From positions 124,001-188,000 of the forward strand of contig NZ_CP003984.1 in the NCBI RefSeq assembly GCF_000738435.1: a stretch of DNA of 64,000 nucleotides, given 5' to 3'. The notes beneath the pieces were generated by a model. It made no database searches. It was not told the DNA's origin and saw only the letters and a list, made by a program, of their open reading frames with translations. Below are positions 42,847 through 51,520 of this stretch, piece after piece; within the stretch, counting starts at the first letter, position 1; each line of letters begins with the position of its first letter. Made by a program: the position numbers and the translations under genes. This DNA comes from Planktomarina temperata RCA23 (GTDB lineage: Bacteria > Pseudomonadota > Alphaproteobacteria > Rhodobacterales > Rhodobacteraceae).

Positions 42847-45252
42847 TTAAGATTTAACCCGGCTGTTGTCTGGGTCGTAAACTGGCCCGTTCAGAAGTCT
42901 GGCCGCATAGGGCTTGCCGATGATATCAACAGTTATGCCCTCGACGATATCGGGCTGCATAAAGGCATAGGCGATATTCTTGCCCGTGCGGTGCCCCCAG
43001 TCGGCAGAGGTGACCGAGCCTATCAGCCGCCCGCCGGCATAAAGGCTGTCGCTGGGTTGTGGGCTTGCGTGAGTGGCGTCAATCTCAAGCATCCGCAGTC
43101 GGCGGCGTTTCTTGTCGCCGCGGGCCATGAGCGCTGCTTTTCCGAGGAAGTCTTTGTCGCGGCAGACAAACCGGTCGAGTCCAGTCTCATAGGGGTCAAA
43201 CTCAGTGATCAGATCTGATTTCCAGTGGAGATAGCCTTTCTCCATGCGCATACTGTCCACGGCGCGCGCGCCGAAATGTCCGATATCATGGGCGGCGCCG
43301 GCCCGCATCAGCGCCGAGTAAGCGGCGAAGAGCGCGGAATTGGGAAGGTGGATTTCATAGGCCAATTCACCTGAAAAGCTCACCGACATGACGATTGCCG
43401 GCGCATGTCCAATGCGGGCCTCGCGGACCGAAAGCCAAGGAAAGCCTGCGGCTGACCAATCGCCTCTGGCGCAAGCGCTGAGCACGGCGCGGGATTTTGG
43501 CCCGGCCAAGACTAAGATCGTGTGGTCATTGGTCAAACTGCGCAGCGTGACGGAGCCATCTTTCGGCAGATGCTTGCTCAACCAATCCATATCATGGAAT
43601 TCTGCGGCTGCGGCCGATCCATACCAAATGCGGCCATCTGGGAGATTGGCGATTGTGGCTTCTGCTTTCACATTGCCATAATCATTGAGAAGATACCCAA
43701 GCCCCAGTTTTCCAATTTTGCGCGGCACGCGAGAGCAGATCATATAATCCAGCCAATCGCGCGCACCTGGGCCGGTGATCTCAATCCGATTGAACCCGTT
43801 CACTTCCGCAAGCGCCACATGATTTTGCACCCGTGCCACCTCGGCTGCGACCAGCTCATGCACCTTTGTGTATCTATAGCCATAGTCTTCCACAAAATCG
43901 GGGGTGGGTTTGAAATAGTCCGACCGCTCCCAGCCATTGACCACAGTGAAATGTGCGCCGGCTTGCTCCAAGATCGGGGTCAGAGGTGTGGTTTTGGCTG
44001 GGCGCCCCGCCGGGCGGTGCTCATGGGGCAGATGAAAGCGAAACTCGTTTTGATAATCTTGGATGGCGTAAAGGGACGTCAATTCTTGCGTGGCATGGCC
44101 GGTGAAACGCCGTGGATCTAAGGCCCATGTGTCATAACAGGCCTCCCCATGGACAATTTGCTGTGCCAGTAGCCAGCCGTGACCACCGCCCTCACCAAGC
44201 CCGGCCCTGAGACCTATGATGCAAAAGGCGTTGCGCTTGCCGGGAATCGGCCCAACCAAAGGGGTGCCGTCGATGGTATAGGTGATGGGGCCATTGACCA
44301 CCTGTTTGATGCCAACTTCCGCAAGGGCGGGCATACGGGAGATTGCCCCTTCCAACACATCCATAACCCGGTCCAAGTCATCCGGGCACAGATCATTGCT
44401 GAATTTGGGATCAATCCCATCCATGCCCCAGGTCTTGCAACCTTGTTCATAAAACCCGACTAAGAGACCATTTTTTTCCTGCCGCGAATAATAGTCTGAA
44501 ATCGGGCAGCGCAGCAGTGGGATCCGATGCCCGGCCTCCATAACGCCCGGCATATCTTCGGTGATGAAATACTGATGCTCCATGCTTGCGACTGGATGCT
44601 CTACTCCCATCATAGCGCCAACCTCATTGACCCGGTACCCGCAGGCGTTGACGACAATCTCTGCGCGAATATCGCCCTTGTCCGTGTGCACCGTCCAACT
44701 GTCATCGGCATGTTGCGTCAGGTCCGTGACAGAGGTGAAACGGTAGACCTCAGCACCGGCGGCGCGGGCCCGGCGTGCCAAGGCTTGGCAGAGCTGGGCC
44801 GGATCGATATGCCCGTCACTTGGATCCCAGAGGCCGCCCATTAGGTTTTCGGTCGAAATCAACGGATGCCGCCGCGCGCATTCCTGTGCATCCAGCACTT
44901 CGAACTCAACCCCCATGCCCTTGGCCAGGCTGGTGAAATGCGCGTATCCGTCCATATGAGCTTGCGTATTGGCCAGACGGATGCCGCCATCTCCAAAGTT
45001 ATATCCGACCGGGTATTCAGGATCTGCGGCCAGCTCTTTGTAGAGTTTGATCGAATGGCTTTTGAGACCAATCATCACCTGCGACATGCCGAAATTGGTG
45101 ACCTGCGCCGCAGAATGCCAGGTGGTGCCGGAGGTTAATTCATCGCGCTCCACCAGAACCACATCGCTCCACCCCTCCTGGGTCAAATGGTAAAGGGTTG
45201 AGCAACCGGCGATTCCGCCGCCGATAACCACAACGCGTGCTTGAGATTTCAT
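42847..45252 (-). CDS. FAD-dependent demethylase, dimethylglycine/sarcosine dehydrogenase-like
   Basis: An 801-residue two-part enzyme. Residues 1 to about 380 form a DAO-type FAD domain (VVVIGGGIAGCSTLYHL, TSGTTWHSAAQ where the His normally carries FAD covalently). Residues about 430-800 form the GcvT-like tetrahydrofolate-binding half (GFNRIEITGPGARDWLDYM, YLHWKSDLITEFDPYETGLD). Length and layout match DMGDH, which oxidises an N-methyl group and hands formaldehyde to THF. AGGAGG precedes ATG 45252. It is divergent from an MttB-like gene and lies between the two halves of the taurine pathway. The substrate is unknown; N-methylated glycine is the default, N-methyltaurine a hypothesis. Confidence 0.87.
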   Translation of the reverse strand: MKSQARVVVIGGGIAGCSTLYHLTQEGWSDVVLVERDELTSGTTWHSAAQVTNFGMSQVMIGLKSHSIKLYKELAADPEYPVGYNFGDGGIRLANTQAHMDGYAHFTSLAKGMGVEFEVLDAQECARRHPLISTENLMGGLWDPSDGHIDPAQLCQALARRARAAGAEVYRFTSVTDLTQHADDSWTVHTDKGDIRAEIVVNACGYRVNEVGAMMGVEHPVASMEHQYFITEDMPGVMEAGHRIPLLRCPISDYYSRQEKNGLLVGFYEQGCKTWGMDGIDPKFSNDLCPDDLDRVMDVLEGAISRMPALAEVGIKQVVNGPITYTIDGTPLVGPIPGKRNAFCIIGLRAGLGEGGGHGWLLAQQIVHGEACYDTWALDPRRFTGHATQELTSLYAIQDYQNEFRFHLPHEHRPAGRPAKTTPLTPILEQAGAHFTVVNGWERSDYFKPTPDFVEDYGYRYTKVHELVAAEVARVQNHVALAEVNGFNRIEITGPGARDWLDYMICSRVPRKIGKLGLGYLLNDYGNVKAEATIANLPDGRIWYGSAAAAEFHDMDWLSKHLPKDGSVTLRSLTNDHTILVLAGPKSRAVLSACARGDWSAAGFPWLSVREARIGHAPAIVMSVSFSGELAYEIHLPNSALFAAYSALMRAGAAHDIGHFGARAVDSMRMEKGYLHWKSDLITEFDPYETGLDRFVCRDKDFLGKAALMARGDKKRRRLRMLEIDATHASPQPSDSLYAGGRLIGSVTSADWGHRTGKNIAYAFMQPDIVEGITVDIIGKPYAARLLNGPVYDPDNSRVKS

Positions 45253-45407
45253 TGCCTGCCTCCTGATCCGCACCTTATTCCTGGCACATTGGAAGGGGTT
45301 TTGAAAATATTTTTCCACCATTTGATAGTCTGCCAGCGCGGTTATTTTCCTTGACCGAAGCCCGCGTGCGCGAGACGGTGCCTGCAAAAGTAATCGAAGG
45401 GAGTGTT

Positions 45408-46925
45408 ATGGCGCGCGCAACAGGTGGCAGAGCGGGGCGACATCTGCGGCGCAGTAAAGCCTTGCCGATAAATCCCGCGCCCCCCGGCGGGTTTGGCGGG
45501 CAATATAAACCTTTGAGTATGTCTGATATGGAGCAGATCTACGATGTCGCCCTGCGCTTGCTCGAAGAGCTTGGGGTTGGCGAGGTGCCGGACCGCTTGC
45601 GGGATCTCTTTGTGCAGCAGGGGGCTCGATTCGAATCTGGGCGGATTTATATACCGCGTCGCTTGATTGCGCAGGCCGTTGCCGCTGCTCCAAAAACCAT
45701 CACTTTGCACGGCCGGGATCCCGCGCGCAGCATCGAAGTGGGTGGGGATCGGGTGCATTTTGGCACCGGAGGCGCGGCGGTGCAGACTTTGGATTTGGAC
45801 AGTGGCGATTATCGTGCATCAACGCTGCAGGACCTCTATGATTTTGCCCGGCTTCAGGACCAATTGACCAATGTCAGCTGGTTTACCCGTTGCTGCGTTG
45901 CCACCGATTTGGTTGGAGAGGAGGCTTTGGATATCAATACAGCCTATGCCTTGCTCGCAGGCACCAGCAAACCTGTGGCCACCTCTTTCACCTTAGCGGA
46001 CCATGTGGCGCCCATCGTTAAGATGATGGATATGGCGGAGGGGCGCGAGGGGGCGTTTTCGGAGCGGCCGTGGTTGGCGGCCCATATCAGCCCGATGATT
46101 TCACCGCTGCGATTTGGCGCGGATGCGGTCGAGGTGTGTTTTGAATGCGTGGCGCATAATATCACGGTCAGCTGCATCACCGCGGCACAATCAGGGGCAA
46201 CAGCGCCGGCCACCCCCGCGGCATTTTTGGCGCAATCTTTGGCGGAAACATTGGCGGCTCTGGCCATGGTGCATGTGATGAAGCCTGGCCATCCGATGAT
46301 TTTTTCCAACTGGCCATTTGTGATTGATCTGCGCAGTGGAGCGTTCTCGGGCGGAGGTGGTGAGATTGCCCTCATGAATGCCGCATCAGCGCAGCTTTCA
46401 AATTGGTTGGGCCTGGTCAGCGGTGTCGCCAGCTCGATGACTGATTCCAAGGCGATTGATGCGCAATATGGTGCGGAGAAAGGGGTGACGGCCCTCGCTG
46501 CAGCCTTATCGGGTGCCAATATGATCTACGAAAGCGCCGGCATGACCGCGGCTTTGCTCGGGGTTTCTTTCGAAGGGTTTGTTCTCGACAATGATATGCT
46601 TGGCAATATTTATCGCATGCTGCGCGGGGTTGAGGTGACCGATGAGAACCTCGGTTTTGATGTGATTGTGGACGTGGTCCAAGGGGAGGGGCATTTCCTA
46701 GGTCATCCCCAAACGATGGCGGCGATGGAGCGGGATTATTTCTATCCTGAGACCGCCGATCGAGAGGCGCCGATTACGTGGCGCGAACGGGGCAGCATGG
46801 ATGCGCAGACCCGGGCCAAAGCCACGGCGCGCACTTTGTTGCAGCGGCATCCGACCTATTTGTCGGCCCAAGCCGATGCCCGTATTCGCGCGGCCTTCGA
46901 CATCCAACTGCCACCGCAGCGATAG
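45408..46925 (+). CDS. MttB-like (COG5598) methyltransferase without pyrrolysine
   Basis: A 505-residue member of the trimethylamine/glycine-betaine methyltransferase superfamily. Family features: MSDMEQIYDVALRLLEELG near residue 38, FGTGGAAVQTLDLDSG, and LVSGVASSMTDSKAIDAQYG and SGANMIYESAGM in the C-terminal part. No internal TAG interrupts the frame, so it belongs to the non-pyrrolysine group that includes MtgB (betaine demethylation). GAAGGGAG precedes ATG 45408. No corrinoid protein or reductive activase is in the window. Probable role: demethylation of a quaternary amine; the substrate is unknown. Confidence 0.85.
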   Translation: MARATGGRAGRHLRRSKALPINPAPPGGFGGQYKPLSMSDMEQIYDVALRLLEELGVGEVPDRLRDLFVQQGARFESGRIYIPRRLIAQAVAAAPKTITLHGRDPARSIEVGGDRVHFGTGGAAVQTLDLDSGDYRASTLQDLYDFARLQDQLTNVSWFTRCCVATDLVGEEALDINTAYALLAGTSKPVATSFTLADHVAPIVKMMDMAEGREGAFSERPWLAAHISPMISPLRFGADAVEVCFECVAHNITVSCITAAQSGATAPATPAAFLAQSLAETLAALAMVHVMKPGHPMIFSNWPFVIDLRSGAFSGGGGEIALMNAASAQLSNWLGLVSGVASSMTDSKAIDAQYGAEKGVTALAAALSGANMIYESAGMTAALLGVSFEGFVLDNDMLGNIYRMLRGVEVTDENLGFDVIVDVVQGEGHFLGHPQTMAAMERDYFYPETADREAPITWRERGSMDAQTRAKATARTLLQRHPTYLSAQADARIRAAFDIQLPPQR

Positions 46926-46927
46926 TT

Positions 46928-49231
46928 TTATTCGATTGCGGCCCCGCTGAGCATGGCGTTGATCCAGCCTTTGGTCTCGGGGGTTTTGGCGAGCCGAAGA
47001 AAGGCGGCGCGCTCGCGGTCGAACATATCTTGTTCTGTGACCTCCAGCGGCGCATCGGAGCTGGTGTTGACCACGATGGTCGCGATTTCCATGGCCGTGG
47101 TTTTATTGTGCGGTTTGAACCAGCCCTTTGCCAGGCCATCGGCCATGAAGGCGTCCATTTTTGCAAAGATGGCTTGCCCTGGCAGGGTCATTTTTGGTGG
47201 CTCTGGCGGTGTGTAGCCCGGGGCCATGTCGCGGATCATCGCGCTGGCGCGGGTGATGAGCTTGTCGCGGTTCATCACTGTTTCGTCATGACCGGGCCGG
47301 AAATACCGAAGTTTTGTAGCCTGTTCAGGGCTTTCGCCGGTTTTTCCATAACCGATTTGCATCCAGGTTTCCCAAGCGGCGGTCTCTGCATCGCCCGTTG
47401 CCTCAAACCAGCGTTGGTAGGTGGTTTTAACCCCGCCGCCGCCGGGCACAACCCCAACGCCACTTTCCACCAATCCCAGCACGGAATTGGCATGGGTGAG
47501 CAGTCGGTCGCAATGTAAAAGCACTTCGAAGCCTCCGCCAAGCGAGAGACCCGAGGGCGCGCCCACAACTGGCACGGGGCAATATTTCAGCGCCGCAACG
47601 GCTTGTTGGAAGTCATTGAGAAAGGCGTCCATTTCCCCCCAGGCTTCGCGGGCAATGAAATCGGCAAAGCGGTTCAAATCAACCCCTGCGCTGAAGTGCT
47701 GCGCGTCGTTATGGATCAAAATGCCTGTGCCGTGATCCTCGGCAGCTTGGCGCACAATGGCCATGCTCTCACCTGTGAGTGCATTGGCTTTGGAATGAAA
47801 CTCCACCAAGCGCAGACCGCCGGGCAGGCTCCAAAGGCTGGCTGCGCGGTTGCTGGCAATGGGGGTCAGAGTTCGGCGCGTGAGGCTAAAGCGCTCTGTG
47901 CCTTCGGGCAGCTGCACGGGTTTGAGCTGTGATGCAGTTTGATCAAAATTGCGGACCATCAAAGTGCCCTCTTGCACCTGATAGAACGGGCCATGATCTG
48001 CGGATGTTTGCAGGGCTTGGGGAATGGTGCAGCCGGCGTCTTGGGCCAATTTTATGACCACGTCAGCGCCCAAAGCATCGATCATTTCAAATGGGCCGCG
48101 GATCCAGTTGAATCCCATCTTCATCGCGTCATCAATGTCTTGCGGCGTGCCGGTGACATCCGGGATCAAAGCGGCCGCATAGGCCAGCACGCGGCCGAGG
48201 AAATTGCGACAATATTTGTGATGCGGCTCTGCGCCTTCGATCATCATGGGAAGGGTTTCGAGCCCATCTTGCTGCGCATTGGCGGCTTTTTGTGCCAAGG
48301 CTGGCAGCTCGGTGATGCGCGGTCGCAGTGCGCCGCTGGTCAAATCAAGGGCTTGATCCTCGCGATAAAACCCGCCCTTGCCTGATTTCAGGCCGGTGAA
48401 ACCTTCAAAGATCATCCTATCGATCAGGGCGTTTGCCGGGTTGTTGGAGCGTCCAACCGCGTGAAATACGTCATTTTCTGGTAGAATATCGCCCAAAGTG
48501 TCCACCACATCGGACATGAGGTCCACGCCAATCATATCGTAAAGACCAAACACCCCCGTTTTTGGAATGCCCATGGGACGGCCCATCAGAGCATCGGCAT
48601 GCTCGATGCAAAGCCCCTGTTTAAAGGCCTCGTCCATACCCACTTGCAGCGCAAAGACCCCAACGCGGTTGCCCAAAAATCCTGGCGTGTCATTGCAAGG
48701 AACCACGCCCTTGCCGAGAATTTCGTCATTGTAGCGCGACAGGCGCTCCATCACATCGGCGCGGGTGTCTGCGCCGCGGACAAGCTCCAAAAGGCGCATG
48801 TAGCGCACGGGGTTAAAGTAATGGGTGATGGCAAACCTTTGCCGGAAGGCCAAAGGCATTTCTGCCACCAATAGTTTGATTGGAATGGTGGAGGTGTTGG
48901 AGGTGACGATACAGTCGTCGCTGATCACCGCATCCAACCGTTTGTACAGATCGCGTTTGATGTCGAGCCGTTCGACCACCGCTTCAACGATCCAATCGCA
49001 TTCGGCGAGCTTGTCAAAATCGGCCTCGATGGTGCCAGTTTCAATCAGATCAACATTGCCACGCTGGTGCAAAGGTGCGGGCTCAGACTTTTGCAGCCGT
49101 TCCAAAGCGTAATCGGTGGCTTGGGTTGTGAGGTCCAAGAGGAGAACCTTTTGGCCTGCATTGGCGATTTGGCCGGCGATGCCAGAGCCCATGGTGCCAG
49201 CGCCGATCACTGCGATGCGTTTGAATGTCAT
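46928..49231 (-). CDS. 3-hydroxyacyl-CoA dehydrogenase / enoyl-CoA hydratase fusion (FadN-like)
   Basis: A 767-residue bifunctional beta-oxidation enzyme. The NAD-binding motif IGAGTMGSGIAGQIANAG opens the hydroxyacyl-CoA dehydrogenase half, followed by ITHYFNPVRYMRLLELV. A C-terminal crotonase half holds HFSAGVDLNRFADF and LSLGGGFEVLLHCD. Dehydrogenase-first order is the FadN layout, opposite to FadJ/FadB. It starts 14 bases after an alpha/beta hydrolase gene in a metY-hydrolase-fadN-like operon. No thiolase or acyl-CoA dehydrogenase is in the window. Confidence 0.9.
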   Translation of the reverse strand: MTFKRIAVIGAGTMGSGIAGQIANAGQKVLLLDLTTQATDYALERLQKSEPAPLHQRGNVDLIETGTIEADFDKLAECDWIVEAVVERLDIKRDLYKRLDAVISDDCIVTSNTSTIPIKLLVAEMPLAFRQRFAITHYFNPVRYMRLLELVRGADTRADVMERLSRYNDEILGKGVVPCNDTPGFLGNRVGVFALQVGMDEAFKQGLCIEHADALMGRPMGIPKTGVFGLYDMIGVDLMSDVVDTLGDILPENDVFHAVGRSNNPANALIDRMIFEGFTGLKSGKGGFYREDQALDLTSGALRPRITELPALAQKAANAQQDGLETLPMMIEGAEPHHKYCRNFLGRVLAYAAALIPDVTGTPQDIDDAMKMGFNWIRGPFEMIDALGADVVIKLAQDAGCTIPQALQTSADHGPFYQVQEGTLMVRNFDQTASQLKPVQLPEGTERFSLTRRTLTPIASNRAASLWSLPGGLRLVEFHSKANALTGESMAIVRQAAEDHGTGILIHNDAQHFSAGVDLNRFADFIAREAWGEMDAFLNDFQQAVAALKYCPVPVVGAPSGLSLGGGFEVLLHCDRLLTHANSVLGLVESGVGVVPGGGGVKTTYQRWFEATGDAETAAWETWMQIGYGKTGESPEQATKLRYFRPGHDETVMNRDKLITRASAMIRDMAPGYTPPEPPKMTLPGQAIFAKMDAFMADGLAKGWFKPHNKTTAMEIATIVVNTSSDAPLEVTEQDMFDRERAAFLRLAKTPETKGWINAMLSGAAIE

Positions 49232-49245
49232 GCTCGATGTGCCTG

Positions 49246-50034
49246 TTAGAAAAATGCCCGGAGGGCTTTGTTGACGTCAAAAGGGTGTTCGGTGATCGAC
49301 ATATGGCCCGATTGGGCAATTTCGACCAGCTCACCCCCTAGCGCAGCCTGCAGGGCCAATCCAGTTTTACGGGGCGTCATTCGGTCCTGGCCGCAGACCA
49401 CGGTTAAGGTGGGGCAGGTGACAGATTGCGCAGCGGTGGGGCCATTGTCATAGGCGTTACAAGCCACCAAATCTTTGTGAAGTGTTCCGGGCGCATTGCC
49501 AGCCATAAGGCGGCTGCCGTAAAGCATATGCGAGGTGCCGGGCATTGTGTGGTCATGAATATGCCCTGCTGTGCCATGGCCCCAGTCCATCATCGCGGCA
49601 ATGGCCGCGCTTTCGTTTGTTGCGGCCAGATTGATCAGAGCGTCATTGACCGGGATCGCCAGCGCCGTGCTGATAAAGGCCGCCTTGGCAACGAGATCAG
49701 GGTAGCGGCTGGCCAATTCCAATTCGATCAAACCGCCCATGGAGTGACCGACCAAAATGGCTTTGGGGATGCCGAGCGCTTGCATGAATTGTGCATACCA
49801 ATCGGCCATGGCCTCCACTGTTGTGAGCGCCTCGCCCTTCGACAAGCCATGTCCTGGCATATCGGGCGTGATGCATTGAAAGCCACGATTGGCAAAAAAG
49901 CGATGTTGCAACATGAAGCCAAGATGCGATTGGCCGGAGCCGTGCACGAAGAGCACAACCGGTCCTGATGATGGATCAAAATCGCGCCCGCCGGTTGAGG
50001 CAAAAATTTCGACATTATTCAGCGTCAGTTTCAT
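49246..50034 (-). CDS. Alpha/beta hydrolase
   Basis: A 262-residue hydrolase. HGSGQSHLGF marks the oxyanion loop, GHSMGGLIELELA the nucleophile elbow, VVCGQDRMTP the acid-residue region and AQSGHMSITEHP the catalytic His. This matches the broad haloperoxidase/esterase-like group. Its ATG overlaps the metY stop (ATGA), so it is coupled to metY and just precedes the FadN-like gene. The substrate is unknown; ester or thioester cleavage is possible. Confidence 0.82.
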   Translation of the reverse strand: MKLTLNNVEIFASTGGRDFDPSSGPVVLFVHGSGQSHLGFMLQHRFFANRGFQCITPDMPGHGLSKGEALTTVEAMADWYAQFMQALGIPKAILVGHSMGGLIELELASRYPDLVAKAAFISTALAIPVNDALINLAATNESAAIAAMMDWGHGTAGHIHDHTMPGTSHMLYGSRLMAGNAPGTLHKDLVACNAYDNGPTAAQSVTCPTLTVVCGQDRMTPRKTGLALQAALGGELVEIAQSGHMSITEHPFDVNKALRAFF

Positions 50035-51347
50035 GCGCCTGTTCCTTTTGCCTTGGCAGCGGTTAATTTTCCAGCCGTGCGCAGCGCTTGTTTGAAGTCA
50101 TCGATAATGTCTTTTTGGTCTTCCAAGCCCACTGAAATTCGGATCAAATCATCGGTCAGCCCAGCTGAGGCCATGGCCTCAGAGGTCAGATGTGAATGCG
50201 TGGTGGAGCCGGGGTGGATCACCAGCGTTTTGGCGTCGCCCACATTGGCCAAATGGCTGGCCAGCTGCACAGATTCTATGAAGGCACGACCCGCGTCACG
50301 GCCGCCTTTGATGCCGCAGGCAATGATTGAGCCTTGGCCTTTGGGCATGAGACGCATGGCGGTGTCATGATCTGGATGATCAGGCAAGCTGGGGTGTTTG
50401 ACCCAGGCGATTTGCTCATGACCTACGAGAAACTCTAACATGGCTGCGGTGTTGGACATATGTTTTTCCATCCGCAGACCCAGCGTTTCCAGGCCTTGTA
50501 AGATGTAGAACGCATTTTGCGGTGACATGCAGGGGCCGACATTCATCATGCCTTCCGTGCGGATGCGTACTGACAGGGCCGCCGGGCCAAACTCTTCCCA
50601 AAGAATCGCGCCCTGATAGCCGAAATGCGGGGTGGTGAGCATGGGGAATTTATCATTTTGCCCCCAATCGAAATTGCCCCCGTCAATCACGGCACCACCC
50701 AAAGCAATGCCATGGCCACCCATCCATTTGGTGAGCGAATGGATCACGACATTTGCGCCCAATTCGATCGGTTTGACCATCCAAGGGGTGTTGAACGTGG
50801 CGTCGATGACTAAGGGAATGCCCGCGGCTTGGGTGATTTTGGCCACAGCCGGCACGTCCATGATATCCATCCCGGGATTGCCGATCACTTCGCCAAAGAC
50901 CATTTTCGTATTGGGGCGAATGGCCTCAGCAATGGCTGTGGGGTCATTCGGTGGCACGAAGCTGGTCTCGATCCCGTAGCGTTTCAGCGTATGCTCAAAC
51001 AGGTTGATATTCGCACCATACATTTGCGAGGAGCTGACGATGTGATCGCCGGCTGAGCAAAGTGCCAGAACGGTCACAAACAGCGCTGACATGCCAGAGG
51101 CCGTTGCAATGGCTGCAACCCCGCCATCCAAAGCGGCCAGGCGTTGCTCGAGCACGGCGACGGTGGGATTGGTCAAGCGGGAGTAGATATGCCCGCCAAC
51201 TTCCATATTGAACAGGGCAGCGGCATGTTCCGTGCTGTCAAAAACATAGCTGGTGGTTTGGTGAATAGGCACGGCCCGGCTGCCAAAGCGCGCATCGGGG
51301 CTTTGGCCGGCGTGAAGCGATAGGGTGTCGAACTTATAGTCAGCCAT
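50031..51347 (-). CDS. metY: O-acetylhomoserine sulfhydrylase (O-acetylhomoserine aminocarboxypropyltransferase)
   Basis: A 438-residue PLP enzyme making homocysteine from O-acetylhomoserine and sulfide (or methanethiol). The N-terminus FDTLSLHAGQSPDARFGSRA, YSRLTNPTVAVLEQRLAAL, the PLP lysine in HSLTKWMGGHG, and VIHPGSTTHSHL near the end all fit MetY. AGGAG precedes ATG 51347. It leads the operon with the hydrolase and FadN-like genes and is divergent from the GGDEF-EAL gene. Sulfide for it would have to come from assimilatory sulfite reduction, which links loosely to taurine sulfur. Confidence 0.93.
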   Translation of the reverse strand: MADYKFDTLSLHAGQSPDARFGSRAVPIHQTTSYVFDSTEHAAALFNMEVGGHIYSRLTNPTVAVLEQRLAALDGGVAAIATASGMSALFVTVLALCSAGDHIVSSSQMYGANINLFEHTLKRYGIETSFVPPNDPTAIAEAIRPNTKMVFGEVIGNPGMDIMDVPAVAKITQAAGIPLVIDATFNTPWMVKPIELGANVVIHSLTKWMGGHGIALGGAVIDGGNFDWGQNDKFPMLTTPHFGYQGAILWEEFGPAALSVRIRTEGMMNVGPCMSPQNAFYILQGLETLGLRMEKHMSNTAAMLEFLVGHEQIAWVKHPSLPDHPDHDTAMRLMPKGQGSIIACGIKGGRDAGRAFIESVQLASHLANVGDAKTLVIHPGSTTHSHLTSEAMASAGLTDDLIRISVGLEDQKDIIDDFKQALRTAGKLTAAKAKGTGA

Positions 51348-51520
51348 GAGTGTGCTCCTGGGCAAGATTTCAGCGTCGTTGCTATCGCGCAATGGATCAT
51401 AGCTCAAGCGTCTGCGCCATGGAATTTCATGCGTTACCATCATATATAATTGAAATTTCGAGAATATTGGGAGATGTGACGTAGGGTGAGATTGGGCCTG
51501 CACAGGGGGCAGACTGCGTC

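Noticed and set aside
45253-45407. TauR operator in the flavoprotein/MttB divergent promoter
   Set aside because: CTGGCACAT and TTGGAAGGG occur, but no pair has the 23-base period seen at the other three sites.
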